Part shown: positions 15,192 through 23,854 of the stretch, in pieces
Numbering within the stretch: position 1 is the first letter of the stretch
Layout: the number at the start of each line of letters is the position of its first letter
Source of the DNA: Aliirhizobium wenxiniae
Lineage (GTDB): Bacteria; Pseudomonadota; Alphaproteobacteria; Rhizobiales; Rhizobiaceae
Length of the DNA stretch: 64,000 bases
Reading direction: 5' to 3'
Assembly (NCBI RefSeq): GCF_019511445.1
Contig: NZ_JAEUAN010000017.1
Coordinates: 1 to 64,000 of the forward strand
Notes under the pieces: generated by a model
The model's database searches: none
Told to the model about the DNA's origin: nothing
The model's input: only the letters and a program-made list of their open reading frames with translations
Translations under genes and position numbers: made by a program

Positions 15192-15677
15192 TCAGCCGGA
15201 AAGGACCATGGCCCAATAGGGCCTGCCGTCTTTGGCCGGCGCCATGGCGACGCCGAGACCGCGATAGTTGCCGAGCATGTTCTCCAGATGCCTCGGGCTG
15301 TCGATCCAGGCCTGCACGGCGGCCTCCACCGATTTCTGGCCGGCCGCAATGTTCTCCGCAGCCGGCAGCGCCACATCGCTCTTTTTCATCCGTGCGCCGA
15401 AATCGTCGCCGAAGCCGATCAGGTGCTTCATCTCCTGCGCCTTCGCCATCCTGATCGCCTGAATGCCCGCCGCCTTGCGCGCCGACGTATCGAGCGTCAG
15501 CGCCGAAAGACCTTTGGACGCGCGCAGCGTGTTGACCATCGGCAGCGCTGCGACCGTATCGTCCTCAGAACCCGGCGTTGGCGTCATGACGGCAGTCGTC
15601 GAACAGCCGGCGAGGAACAGGCTGACGCCTGAGAGGACGAGAAAACCCCGTCGCGAAGGAATGGAAAACTCGGTCAT
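15192..15677 (-). CDS. CAP-domain (SCP/PR1-like) lipoprotein
   Basis: The 161-residue protein starts with SRRGFLVLSGVSLFLAGC. This is a lipoprotein signal with a lipobox (LAGC) preceded by a twin-arginine-like motif, so export may go through Tat followed by lipidation. The mature part is a CAP domain: VNTLRASKGLSALTLDTSARKAA, a histidine in AQEMKHLIGF, then AENIAAG and AWIDSPRHLENML, the conserved CAP motif region. Proteins of this type occur in the envelope of many bacteria; biochemical roles vary and are mostly unknown. It converges on pyrD with no gap. Confidence 0.85.
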   Translation of the reverse strand: MTEFSIPSRRGFLVLSGVSLFLAGCSTTAVMTPTPGSEDDTVAALPMVNTLRASKGLSALTLDTSARKAAGIQAIRMAKAQEMKHLIGFGDDFGARMKKSDVALPAAENIAAGQKSVEAAVQAWIDSPRHLENMLGNYRGLGVAMAPAKDGRPYWAMVLSG

Positions 15678-15678
15678 A

Positions 15679-15945
15679 TCAGCGACGATAGCTTATCAGG
15701 CGAAGAACCACGAAGACCGGGATGACCACGATCGCACCGAGAAGCAGGTAATTGCCGATATCGCCCAGCGCATCGAAGCCGTTATGCAGGATATCGTAGA
15801 AATGGTAGCGCAGGCTGCCGATGATATTGTTCGGCGTATAGCCGAAAAAGGCGAGCACGAAACCGACGATCAGGCAGACCACGATCAGCTTGACGATCGT
15901 CCGGCCGATCGAGTCGCCGAGAAACCTGTTCACACCATCCGCCAT
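15679..15945 (-). CDS. Small two-helix membrane protein (DUF6460-like)
   Basis: From the ATG at 15945 the product has 88 residues, with two long hydrophobic segments (IVKLIVVCLIVGFVLAFFGY and LLLGAIVVIPVFVVLRLISY) flanking an amphipathic middle (NNIIGSLRYHFYDILHNGF). This pattern fits a small family of conserved rhizobial inner-membrane proteins (DUF6460). The frame extends to 15969, but the first eight residues are unlikely to be translated. It lies one base before the CAP lipoprotein gene in the same orientation and probably forms an operon with it. Confidence 0.75.
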   Translation of the reverse strand: MADGVNRFLGDSIGRTIVKLIVVCLIVGFVLAFFGYTPNNIIGSLRYHFYDILHNGFDALGDIGNYLLLGAIVVIPVFVVLRLISYRR

Positions 15946-16093
15946 TCTTGACCGTCTCCGTTGCTTCAAAATGCCATAGCTGCGGTAAGCGCCGCCTGCA
16001 ACTGTCAGATAGGCATTGACGTTCGCCTCTCAAATAGAACTTGAGTTTTTTTGTGGCTTCGGCGATGAGCGACGAGATTTCAGGACAATATCG

Positions 16094-17017
16094 ATGAGCC
16101 AGTTCTCTTCCGGCGACGTGATCGCCGACCGCCGTGCCGATTATGCTCGCATGCTGGCGGAAGGCCGCGACTTCGCAGCAGCTGCCGAGCTCATGGAGCA
16201 GGCGCTCGAACTCGCGCCCGGCTGGGCCGCAGGCTGGTTTCGCCTCGGCGAATATCGCGAGAAGGCGGAACTCGAGACGGCGGAGGATGCCTATCGCCGC
16301 GCACTGGAACTCGAACCCGAAGACGTCTTCGGTGCGACGCTGAGACTGGCCGTCATCGGTGCGGAGGAAATTCCGGACCAGCCGCCGAGCCGGTATGTCG
16401 AAAGCCTGTTTGACGATTATGCCGAACGCTTCGATACGGCGCTGGTCGAGAAGCTCGATTACTCCGTCCCCGGAAAGCTGGCCGCACTCGTATCTCCCCA
16501 TGCGCCTTTTGCCCTGACTGTCGACCTCGGCTGCGGCACAGGCCTTTTCGGCGCGGAGATAAGGGAGCATACACGACGTCTGGAGGGTTTTGACCTCTCC
16601 ACCAACATGCTCGCCAAGGCGGACGAGAAGGGCCTCTACCAACATCTCGGCCAGTCCGACCTCAGCCTGCCAGCGGAAGAAAGCGGCCTGTTCGCCCCCG
16701 ATCTCCCAAAATATCGCGCCGACCTCGTCTCGGCCGCTGATGTGCTGATGTATCTCGGTTCGCTGGAAACCGTCTTCCCGCTTGTGGACGATCTTCTGGC
16801 GCCCCAGGGGCTGTTCGCCTTCTCGGTGGAAGATGCCGGCGAAGAGGAGGGCTTCGTCCTGCGCGATAGCCTCCGTTATGCCCATTCGGAAGCCCATATT
16901 CGGCTGCTTCTTGCCCATCACCATTTCGAGCTTCTGGAAATCGAGCGCACCACCATTCGCATGGATGCCGGAAAACCGGTGAAAGGCATCTTGTTTCTGT
17001 CGCGTAAAACCGCCTGA
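16094..17017 (+). CDS. TPR-containing SAM-dependent methyltransferase
   Basis: From the ATG at 16094 the protein has 307 residues. Residues 5-85 are two tetratricopeptide-like repeats (ADYARMLAEGRDFAAAAELM, AEDAYRRALELEPED), followed by a linker (RYVESLFDDYAERFD) typical of this group. The methyltransferase domain has motif I VDLGCGTGLFGAEI near residue 145, then LEGFDLSTNMLAKADEKG and a later LVSAADVLMYLGSLE. The architecture is like YcgJ/UbiE-type class I enzymes with a TPR front, and the methyl acceptor is not predictable. Its relation to the downstream membrane genes is unclear. Confidence 0.85.
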   Translation: MSQFSSGDVIADRRADYARMLAEGRDFAAAAELMEQALELAPGWAAGWFRLGEYREKAELETAEDAYRRALELEPEDVFGATLRLAVIGAEEIPDQPPSRYVESLFDDYAERFDTALVEKLDYSVPGKLAALVSPHAPFALTVDLGCGTGLFGAEIREHTRRLEGFDLSTNMLAKADEKGLYQHLGQSDLSLPAEESGLFAPDLPKYRADLVSAADVLMYLGSLETVFPLVDDLLAPQGLFAFSVEDAGEEEGFVLRDSLRYAHSEAHIRLLLAHHHFELLEIERTTIRMDAGKPVKGILFLSRKTA

Positions 17018-17145
17018 ACCGGCGTTTTCTTGCGATTTTGTTTGGGGCCTTCACGCGCTGTTGAAGAGGCTTGATGAAGCCGCTATCGCAATGCACAATC
17101 GCTGAAAAACGGCGCGAAAACCCGCAACGGACCAAGGGGAACAAT

Positions 17146-17796
17146 TTGGCTGACGAACAGAGCGCGCAGAAGCGACGGCTGGGCTTTTACAGCCTCGATC
17201 CGGCCCGACACACCAAGCTGGAAGATGCGCAGGGCATGTTCATCAGCGCCATGGTCGCAGCCCTAGGCCTCTATTTCCTCAGTCAGGCCGGTTTTTTGAC
17301 CAGCGGCACCGCCGGCGTCGCCTTCCTGCTTCACTACGCCTTCGACATCCCCTTCGGCGTCCTGTTCTTCGTCGTCAACCTGCCTTTCTACTATCTGTCG
17401 TTCAAACGCCTTGGCATAGGCTTTTCCTTCAAGACCTTCGTCGCCATCTTGATGGTCTCCTTCATCACCGAGCTGGAGCGAAAGTTTATCGTCATCCAGC
17501 ATCTCGATCCGTTCTGGGCAGCGCTTCTTGGCGGCATCCTGATCGGCTTCGGTCTGCTCGGCCTCTATCGCCACCGCGCCTCGCTCGGCGGCATCGGCAT
17601 TCTTGCGATCTATATCCAGGATCGTTTCAAGATCCCGGCAGGTCTCGTCCAGCTCGGTTTCGATCTCTGCGTCATGGCCGCCGCCTTCTTCGTCGTCAGC
17701 CCGATGACTGTCCTCTGGTCGCTGCTGAGTGCGGTTGTGCTCAATCTGCTTCTCACCATCAACCACCGGTCCGACCGGTATATCGCGGTGCGCTGA
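17146..17796 (+). CDS. YitT family membrane protein (first of a tandem pair)
   Basis: I place the start at TTG 17146, preceded by AAGGGGA, because the resulting N-terminus (ADEQSAQKRRLGFYSLDP) aligns with that of the paralogue next door (ADAADKKSPIGFWAS); the frame is open back to 17071. The 216-residue protein has five or six membrane segments in the YitT/DUF161 pattern: GMFISAMVAALGLYFLSQAG, TAGVAFLLHY, FGVLFFVVNLPFYYLSFKRLG, GGILIGFGLLGLYRHRASLGGIGILAIYIQD. Family members are integral membrane proteins of unclear transport function. It is followed one base later by a second, clearly homologous copy. Confidence 0.85.
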   Translation: MADEQSAQKRRLGFYSLDPARHTKLEDAQGMFISAMVAALGLYFLSQAGFLTSGTAGVAFLLHYAFDIPFGVLFFVVNLPFYYLSFKRLGIGFSFKTFVAILMVSFITELERKFIVIQHLDPFWAALLGGILIGFGLLGLYRHRASLGGIGILAIYIQDRFKIPAGLVQLGFDLCVMAAAFFVVSPMTVLWSLLSAVVLNLLLTINHRSDRYIAVR

Positions 17797-17797
17797 C

Positions 17798-18442
17798 ATG
17801 GCGGATGCGGCGGATAAGAAAAGCCCGATCGGTTTCTGGGCTTCGTCCACGGAAAAGCATTCGATCGTCGAGGATATCCAGGGCGTCGTTGCCGGTTCCA
17901 TGCTGGCCGCACTCGGCGTTATCATGCTTTCCGCCGCTCACCTGATGATCGGCGGCACGGCTGGCCTCGGTTTCCTGCTGCGCTATTCGATCGACGTCAG
18001 TTTCGGCACAGCCTTCTTTATTTTGAATCTGCCCTTCTACTGGCTGGCCTATAAGCGACTCGGCCTTGTCTTCACGATCAAGACCTTTTCCGCTGTCGGG
18101 CTCACCTCGCTTCTGTCGGGCCTCCTACCCAAACTCATCGCCTTCGACAGCATCGAGCCGATCACCGCAGCCCTCTTCGGCGGCCTTCTGATCGGCTGCG
18201 GCATGCTGGTCCTCTTCCGCCACCGCGCTTCGCTCGGCGGCTTCGGCATTCTGGCGCTCTACCTGCAGGACAGGTTCGGCTGGCGCGCCGGCTTCGTCCA
18301 GCTTGGGCTGGATTGCGTCGTGCTCTTCCTGTCCTTCTTCGTCGCCAGCCCCTTTGTCATCGCCTGCTCTATTCTGGCGGCGGTGGCGCTGAACCTGACG
18401 CTTGCCATCAACCACCGCACCGATCGCTATATCGTCCGATAA
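17798..18442 (+). CDS. YitT family membrane protein (second of a tandem pair)
   Basis: A 214-residue integral membrane protein that aligns along its length with the preceding gene: LEDAQGMFISAMVAALG versus VEDIQGVVAGSMLAALG, LGLYRHRASLGGIGILAIYIQDRF versus VLFRHRASLGGFGILALYLQDRF, and INHRSDRYI versus INHRTDRYI at the C-terminus. The two arose by tandem duplication and then diverged. They probably act as a heterodimer or as two transporters with different specificity (inference). Spacing between stop and start is one base, so they are cotranslated. Start chosen at ATG 17798; the frame is open further upstream into gene one. Confidence 0.85.
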   Translation: MADAADKKSPIGFWASSTEKHSIVEDIQGVVAGSMLAALGVIMLSAAHLMIGGTAGLGFLLRYSIDVSFGTAFFILNLPFYWLAYKRLGLVFTIKTFSAVGLTSLLSGLLPKLIAFDSIEPITAALFGGLLIGCGMLVLFRHRASLGGFGILALYLQDRFGWRAGFVQLGLDCVVLFLSFFVASPFVIACSILAAVALNLTLAINHRTDRYIVR

Positions 18443-18541
18443 GCCGTTCCAGGAAAAGTGTTGCGCGGTTTTCTCCATCCGGAATTGCGCATAAGGAAAG
18501 CCACTCTTCATTTCCGTCGATGAAAGCTTATCTTTCATCCC

Positions 18542-21064
18542 GTGGATCTCGTCGAAACCAAACCCCACGGCAATCAGGCCGCCACATTACCCACGCCGTT
18601 CCTCAAATGGTTCGGCGAAAAGGGCTGGCAGCCCCGCGCCCACCAGCTTGAACTCTTGGCGCGGGCGCAGGCCGGCGAGAACATGCTGCTGATCGCGCCG
18701 ACCGGTGCCGGCAAGACGCTCGCCGGTTTCCTGCCCTCACTCACCGATCTCGTCGCCCGCGGAAAAATCCCGCCCGGTTCCGCCTTCACCGGCATCCACA
18801 CGCTCTACATTTCGCCGCTCAAGGCGCTGACCGTCGATATCGAGCGCAACCTGATGAAGCCCGTCACCGAGATGGGCCTTTCCGTCACCGTTGAAAACCG
18901 CACCGGCGACACGCCGCAATCCAAGCGCCAGCGCCAGAAGCTCAAGCCGCCCGATATCCTGCTGACCACCCCGGAACAGGTGGCTCTTCTCCTCGCCAAC
19001 AAGGAAGCCGGGCGCTTCTTCAAGGACCTGAAATACGTCGTCCTAGACGAGCTGCATTCGCTCGTAACTTCCAAGCGCGGCCATCTCCTCTCGCTCGGCC
19101 TTGCTCGTCTTCGCAAACACGCGCCCAAAATGCAGACGATCGGCCTCTCCGCCACCGTCGCCGACCCGATGGACCTGCAGCGTTGGCTGGTCCCGCAAGG
19201 TGAAGCCCCGGCACCTCCCGCAGGCCTCGTGCATGTGACGGGCGGTGCCGCCCCCGATATCACCATTCTGGGCACCGATACGCGCATCCCCTGGTCCGGC
19301 CACGTCTCCACCTATGCGATCCCTGAGGTCTACGAGGAGATCAAGCGCCACAAGACCACGCTGATCTTCGTCAACACCCGCTTCCAGGCCGAACTCCTCT
19401 TCCAGTCGCTCTGGACCATCAACGAAGACAATCTGCCGATTGCGCTGCATCATGGCTCGCTCGATGCCGGCCAGCGCCGCAAGGTGGAGGCCGCGATGGC
19501 GGATAACAAACTCCGCGCCGTCGTCGCCACCTCGACGCTCGACATGGGTATCGACTGGGGCGATATCGATCTCGTCGTCCATGTCGGTGCGCCGAAGGGC
19601 GCCTCACGGCTTGCCCAGCGCATCGGCCGCGCCAATCACCGCATGGATGAACCGTCGAAGGCCATCCTCGTTCCCGCCAACCGTTTCGAGGTGATGGAGT
19701 GCCAGGCTGCGCTGGATGCCAATTATCTCGGCGCGCAGGATACGCCGCCGGTGGGCGAGGGGGCTCTCGATGTTCTCGCCCAGCACGTGCTCGGCATGGC
19801 CTGCGCCGAACCCTTCGATCCGCTCGAGCTTTATGACGAAATCACCTCCGCCTCGCCCTATGCCGGGCTCTCCTGGGAGATGTTCGAACGCATCGTCGAT
19901 TTCGTCGCCACCGGCGGCTACGCCCTGCGCTCCTATGAGCGCTACGCAAAGATCCGCAGACAGGAGGACGGACGCTGGCGTGTCTCCAACCCGCAGATCG
20001 CCCAGCAATACCGCATGAACCTCGGCACGATCGTCGAAGCCGCCGAACTCAATGTCCGCCTCGTCAAGCGCAATGCCAAAGGCACATTGGGGCGAGGAGG
20101 GATGTCGCTCGGCAAGGTCGAGGAATACTTTTTGGAACAGCTCGTCCAGGGCGACACGTTCCTGTTTGCCGGAAAAGTCCTGCGTTTCGAAGGCATCCGC
20201 GAAAACGAATGCCTCGTCTCCAACGCCTTCTCGCTCGATCCGAAAATTCCCGCCTATGCCGGCGGCAAGTTTCCGCTCACCACCTATCTGGCCGACCAGG
20301 TCCGCGCCATGCTCGCCGAACCCGAACGCCGCGCAAACCTGCCCGATCAGGTCCGCGACTGGCTTAACATCCAGCTCGAACGCTCCATGCTGCCCAAACA
20401 GGACGAACTCCTGATCGAGACTTTTCCGCGCGGCAAACGCTTCTTCCTGATCGCCTACTGCTTTGAAGGCCGTCTCGCGCACCAGACGCTCGGCATGCTG
20501 CTGACCCGCCGTCTCGAACGCCTCGGCGCCCGCCCGCTCGGCTTCGTCGCCACCGATTATTCGCTCGCCATCTGGGGCCTGAACGATATCGGCGCAATGA
20601 TCGCCGATGGCGCCCTGAACCTCTCCGATCTCTTCGATGAGGACATGCTGGGCGATGATCTCGAGGCCTGGCTCGATGAAAGCTACATGCTCAAGCGCAC
20701 CTTCCGCAATTGCGCCGTGATTTCCGGTTTGATCGAACGCCGTCATCCGGGCAAGGAAAAGACCGGCCGCCAGGTCACCGTCTCGACCGATCTTGTCTAT
20801 GATGTCCTGCGCTCGCACGAGCCGGACCATATCCTTCTCGAAGCGACCAGACGCGATGCCGCGACCGGGCTTCTGGATATCGGCCGGCTTGGCGATATGC
20901 TGAAACGGATCCGAGGCCACATCACCCACCGCCCACTTGATCGTGTCTCGCCGCTGGCAGTGCCGATCATGCTGGAAATCGGCAAGGAACCGGTGCCGGG
21001 CGAAGCGCAGGATGCCGTGCTGCAGGAGGCGGCCGATGAATTGATTGCGGAGGCCGGGTTGTAG
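18542..21064 (+). CDS. Ligase-associated DNA damage response DEXH-box helicase (Lhr-like)
   Basis: The 840-residue protein (GTG start at 18542) is a superfamily 2 helicase. Visible motifs are Q-like QPRAHQLELL, motif I APTGAGKT, motif Ia YISPLKAL, motif Ib TPEQVALLLA, motif II VVLDELHSL (DELH), motif III LSATVADP, motif IV LIFVNTRFQAELL, motif V ATSTLDMGIDWG, and motif VI QRIGRANHRM. The C-terminal 400 residues are the extended Lhr-core region. Family members are found beside an ATP-dependent DNA ligase, an exonuclease and a metallophosphoesterase (PdeM), and take part in DNA repair. Here PdeM follows directly; ligase and exonuclease are not in the window. Confidence 0.9.
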   Translation: MDLVETKPHGNQAATLPTPFLKWFGEKGWQPRAHQLELLARAQAGENMLLIAPTGAGKTLAGFLPSLTDLVARGKIPPGSAFTGIHTLYISPLKALTVDIERNLMKPVTEMGLSVTVENRTGDTPQSKRQRQKLKPPDILLTTPEQVALLLANKEAGRFFKDLKYVVLDELHSLVTSKRGHLLSLGLARLRKHAPKMQTIGLSATVADPMDLQRWLVPQGEAPAPPAGLVHVTGGAAPDITILGTDTRIPWSGHVSTYAIPEVYEEIKRHKTTLIFVNTRFQAELLFQSLWTINEDNLPIALHHGSLDAGQRRKVEAAMADNKLRAVVATSTLDMGIDWGDIDLVVHVGAPKGASRLAQRIGRANHRMDEPSKAILVPANRFEVMECQAALDANYLGAQDTPPVGEGALDVLAQHVLGMACAEPFDPLELYDEITSASPYAGLSWEMFERIVDFVATGGYALRSYERYAKIRRQEDGRWRVSNPQIAQQYRMNLGTIVEAAELNVRLVKRNAKGTLGRGGMSLGKVEEYFLEQLVQGDTFLFAGKVLRFEGIRENECLVSNAFSLDPKIPAYAGGKFPLTTYLADQVRAMLAEPERRANLPDQVRDWLNIQLERSMLPKQDELLIETFPRGKRFFLIAYCFEGRLAHQTLGMLLTRRLERLGARPLGFVATDYSLAIWGLNDIGAMIADGALNLSDLFDEDMLGDDLEAWLDESYMLKRTFRNCAVISGLIERRHPGKEKTGRQVTVSTDLVYDVLRSHEPDHILLEATRRDAATGLLDIGRLGDMLKRIRGHITHRPLDRVSPLAVPIMLEIGKEPVPGEAQDAVLQEAADELIAEAGL

Positions 21065-21100
21065 GACGACGATACGGGGCAGGGGCGGCAATATGGAACT

Positions 21101-21216
21101 CCCTCATCCCTGTGCTTGTCACAGGGATCCAGCCAGCCCAAGTCCTTGGGCTGAAAAGACTCTCTAACCGCGCAGACGCGCGGTTGCTGGATTCCTGTGA
21201 CAAGCACAGGAATGAG
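21101..21216. repeat. Palindromic repeat with three stem-loops
   Basis: Two 32-base arms (21101-21132 and 21185-21216) are inverted copies with only two mismatches, built on CCTGTG...CACAGG. Between them are two further perfect hairpins, AGCCCAAG/CTTGGGCT and AACCGCGC/GCGCGGTT. A transcript would fold into a cloverleaf-like structure. This resembles the dispersed palindromic intergenic elements of rhizobia. It lies between the helicase and PdeM genes and reaches within 3 bases of the PdeM start. Confidence 0.8.
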
Positions 21217-21218
21217 GA

Positions 21219-21986
21219 ATGATACAGAAAGACGAACCAACCGTGATGCACCGCCTGGGGCTCAATCCCCGCACCATAATCGCAGGACAAGCAACCGGAG
21301 CCGAGGAAATCCTCGTCCACGGCACCGCCGCCGTCTGCGATCCGCTTGGAGCCCTCTACCTGCCGGAAACGCAGACCATCATCGTCTCCGACCTGCATCT
21401 GGAAAAGGGCGCGGCCTTTGCCCGCCGCGGCATGCTGCTGCCGCCCTATGACACGCTTGCCACTCTCAACATCCTCAAAACTGTCATCACCCGCTACGAG
21501 CCAAAGTTAGTTATCTCGCTCGGCGACAATTTCCATGATCGCCGTGGCTCGGAGTTCCTGCCGGAAGACCTGAGGAAAATGATCGCCGACATGGCACGCG
21601 GCCGCGACTGGATCTGGATCAACGGCAACCATGATCCGGATGGCACGACGAATCTTCCGGGCATCTCGACCGACGAACTCGCGCATGGCGGTCTCGTGTT
21701 TCGCCACGAGCCGAGCCTCATCTTAGCTCATCAGAAATCGATGGGCGAGATCGCCGGTCACCTCCACCCGGCAGCAACAGTCCGCCGTCGCGAAAAATCA
21801 GTCCGTCGTCCATGTTTCGCCAGTGATGGCCACCGTCTCTTGATGCCGGCCTTCGGCGTCCTGACCGGAGGCCTCGACCTGCGTCACAAGGCAATCCAGG
21901 GCCTGTTCCGACAGGAAACCCTGGTCGCCCATCTGCTCGGCCGCGATCGCATCTATTCGGTGCGTTACGGCAGTCTCATGGGGTGA
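21219..21986 (+). CDS. pdeM: Ligase-associated DNA damage response endonuclease PdeM (metallophosphoesterase)
   Basis: The 255-residue protein shows the calcineurin-like phosphoesterase motifs: VSDLHLEKG (D-x-H), GDNFHDRRG (G-D-x-x-D/H-R), NGNHDPD (G-N-H-D/E), and a later GHLHPAA (G-H-x-H). PdeM proteins are DNA-repair phosphodiesterases encoded next to the ligase-associated helicase. The start could be the ATG at 21219 or at 21246 (MHRLGLNP); the first overlaps the end of a palindromic repeat, so the start is uncertain. The gene follows the helicase by 154 bp, with the repeat between, and overlaps the convergent downstream gene by 11 bases. Confidence 0.9.
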   Translation: MIQKDEPTVMHRLGLNPRTIIAGQATGAEEILVHGTAAVCDPLGALYLPETQTIIVSDLHLEKGAAFARRGMLLPPYDTLATLNILKTVITRYEPKLVISLGDNFHDRRGSEFLPEDLRKMIADMARGRDWIWINGNHDPDGTTNLPGISTDELAHGGLVFRHEPSLILAHQKSMGEIAGHLHPAATVRRREKSVRRPCFASDGHRLLMPAFGVLTGGLDLRHKAIQGLFRQETLVAHLLGRDRIYSVRYGSLMG

Positions 21987-22257
21987 GGAGCGTCTGCCGC
22001 AGCTCCAGAGCCGTCTGCGTGGCCCGCTCTTCCGAGTCAGGCGACATACCAAGCGCCATGTGTTCGCTTTCGATGTCTACAAGCATGGCGATCACGTCCT
22101 GCAGCGATCTGCCGTTTCGAAGCATCCCAACCGCTTCAAGAAGATAGCTGTCATATTCGTCCATGGCTTCCGGTGGCGGACCGTCCGGCCCGCTGAGGCC
22201 GATCGGATCCCACAGACGCCAGCCGATGTCTCTCAAGATATTCAGGTCTTCGCTCAT
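21976..22257 (-). CDS. Small acidic protein of unknown function (DUF1871-like)
   Basis: From the ATG at 22257 (MSEDLNIL) the product has 93 residues; a TTG start at 22293 would add 12. The pattern WDPIGL ... EYDSYLLEAVGMLRNGRSLQDVIAMLVDIESEHMALG resembles DUF1871-type proteins, some of which are immunity-like proteins. There is no toxin gene beside it here. It follows the universal stress protein gene closely in the same orientation and ends 11 bases inside the convergent pdeM gene. Function unknown. Confidence 0.55.
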   Translation of the reverse strand: MSEDLNILRDIGWRLWDPIGLSGPDGPPPEAMDEYDSYLLEAVGMLRNGRSLQDVIAMLVDIESEHMALGMSPDSEERATQTALELRQTLLTP

Positions 22258-22299
22258 GCCGGGCATCTGCAGCGAAAACGCCCGGCTGATCAAGCCCTG

Positions 22300-22737
22300 T
22301 CAGCGATAAACCAGCACCGGCAGTTTTGATCCGGCCAGCACCTTGATCGTCACACTGCCAAGCATGAAAGCCTTGAAGCCCGAGCGACCATGCGAAGCCA
22401 TGACGATCGCGTCGCAGCCCTGCTTTTCGGCCGTCTTGACGATGCAGCCGGCCGGGTCGACGCTCTGGACTTTCAGTGCCTCGCAGGCAAGCTCACGCCG
22501 CTCGGCCGCCGCTTTCGCATCGGCCAGAATACCGTCCGCCTGCTCGTTCGCGCGCTGTTCGTACTCGGCATAGGCGATATCCATGCCGACGGGATAGACG
22601 GTGAAGACCTGAAGCGGCTCGATCACCGCCAGCACCGTCACCTTCGCATTGCTTTCGCGTGCGAAGTCGAGCGCCTTTTCCAGCGCCTGGGTCGATAGCG
22701 GCGAACCATCGGTGGGAATGAGGATATGTTTGAACAT
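22300..22737 (-). CDS. Universal stress protein (UspA family)
   Basis: From the ATG at 22737 (GAGAGG eight bases upstream) the product has 145 residues and one Usp domain. It starts with MFKHILIPTDGSPLSTQALEKAL and ends with the ATP-binding signature GCDAIVMASHGRSGFKAFMLGSVTIKVL (G-2x-G-9x-G-S/T type). Usp proteins are nucleotide-binding and are induced by growth arrest, oxygen limitation and other stresses. It is followed by a small unknown gene and preceded by an alpha/beta-hydrolase gene. A TTGAC-CTGT-CTCAA sequence about 70 bases upstream resembles an FNR/FixK box, with two mismatches. Confidence 0.9.
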   Translation of the reverse strand: MFKHILIPTDGSPLSTQALEKALDFARESNAKVTVLAVIEPLQVFTVYPVGMDIAYAEYEQRANEQADGILADAKAAAERRELACEALKVQSVDPAGCIVKTAEKQGCDAIVMASHGRSGFKAFMLGSVTIKVLAGSKLPVLVYR

Positions 22738-22813
22738 TTTATTGACCTCTCTTGGGTGACCTCCCTGGTCGAGATCATCTTCGCACGGGCGCATTGTCGC
22801 ACATTGACCTGTC

Positions 22814-23770
22814 TCAAAGAGAAATGCTTCCCCGATCGGCATTCGCCGTTTTGCACCAAGGGTTTACGCCATGCTTCAGCCAGCACAGCGTGTCTTGCCA
22901 GAAGCCACCTTCATGGCGGGAATGAAACAGGCTGAAATGCCCGATTGCATCAAGCCCGTAATGTGCTGGTGACAGGCTGGCCTCGATCCGCCCGGCGTTG
23001 CGGTAATAGGCAAGTGTGCGCCGCACCGCCGCAGCCGAGCCGATGTCGTCGTCAGTGACGGAAACGGCAAGGATCGGCGCCGTGACGGCGGCAAAACGCG
23101 CAAGCACAGCCTCGCGCTCATGCTTGGGATGCGTCCGCTCCATCCACGGCCCGCGAAAACTCCATTCATTGGCAACACCTGCCGGCAGATCTTCCAGCCA
23201 GCCCAGTTTCTTGCCGGGAAAATAGCCGTAGATCGCGGTCAGAACCGGCATCACCACATGCCAGCGCCAGAACAACCTCGATCGATGCCCTGCCACATAA
23301 TCTCCCCACCAGGCATATTGCGCGCCCATCGTCAGCATCCGGTCGATCCGGTGTGCCTCTGCAGAAAGCCCCGGCAAATAGCCGCCGATACTGTGCCCCA
23401 CCACCATCAACGGAAGTTCCGGCTCTTGCGCGTCCAGGAACCGCAGCGCCGCATCGAAATCCTGCTCGCCCCAATCCCGCCAGCGATACCCGCAGCCGGG
23501 CAGAGTTTCCGGTCGTGACAGGCCGATGCCGCGATAATCGTAGGTCAGCACCTCGAACCCTTCGCCGGCGAGGAAATCCGCATAATAGTGATAATAACGG
23601 GCAAGCACGCCGGTGGCCGGGTTGATGATCACACGCCCGATCGGCTGCTTTCGGGCAGGCCAGATATGGCCGTGCAGTTGCACGCCATCGCGGCAGATCA
23701 GGCTTGTCGCAATCCCGATCGGGCGCGATACCGGTTGCACGATCTCGTCCACGCACTCCTCCCCGACCAC
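22814..23770 (-). CDS. Alpha/beta-fold hydrolase
   Basis: The 318-residue protein has the nucleophile elbow GHSIGG (near residue 125), an oxyanion-side segment RVIINPATGVLARYYHYYADFLAGEGFEVLTYDYRGIGLS, and a late Asp (VTDDDIG) and His (GHFSLF) at plausible catalytic positions. It resembles the YheT/serine aminopeptidase-like hydrolases found as cytoplasmic esterases of unknown substrate. No signal peptide is seen. The start is the only good ATG in the frame. It lies upstream of the universal stress protein gene in the same orientation and may share its promoter region. Confidence 0.8.
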   Translation of the reverse strand: MVGEECVDEIVQPVSRPIGIATSLICRDGVQLHGHIWPARKQPIGRVIINPATGVLARYYHYYADFLAGEGFEVLTYDYRGIGLSRPETLPGCGYRWRDWGEQDFDAALRFLDAQEPELPLMVVGHSIGGYLPGLSAEAHRIDRMLTMGAQYAWWGDYVAGHRSRLFWRWHVVMPVLTAIYGYFPGKKLGWLEDLPAGVANEWSFRGPWMERTHPKHEREAVLARFAAVTAPILAVSVTDDDIGSAAAVRRTLAYYRNAGRIEASLSPAHYGLDAIGHFSLFHSRHEGGFWQDTLCWLKHGVNPWCKTANADRGSISL

Positions 23771-23854
23771 GCTTTAGACGTGGCAGAGAATAGTCGAGCA
23801 TCGCGTCCATGCAATTATCCCAAGGCAGGGGTTGCACCCATTGCCGGACTGCCG

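Noticed and set aside
19604..21091. 495-codon open frame on the minus strand over the helicase gene
   Set aside because: Antisense shadow of the helicase gene; its translation lacks domain-like features while the plus strand shows a full helicase motif series.
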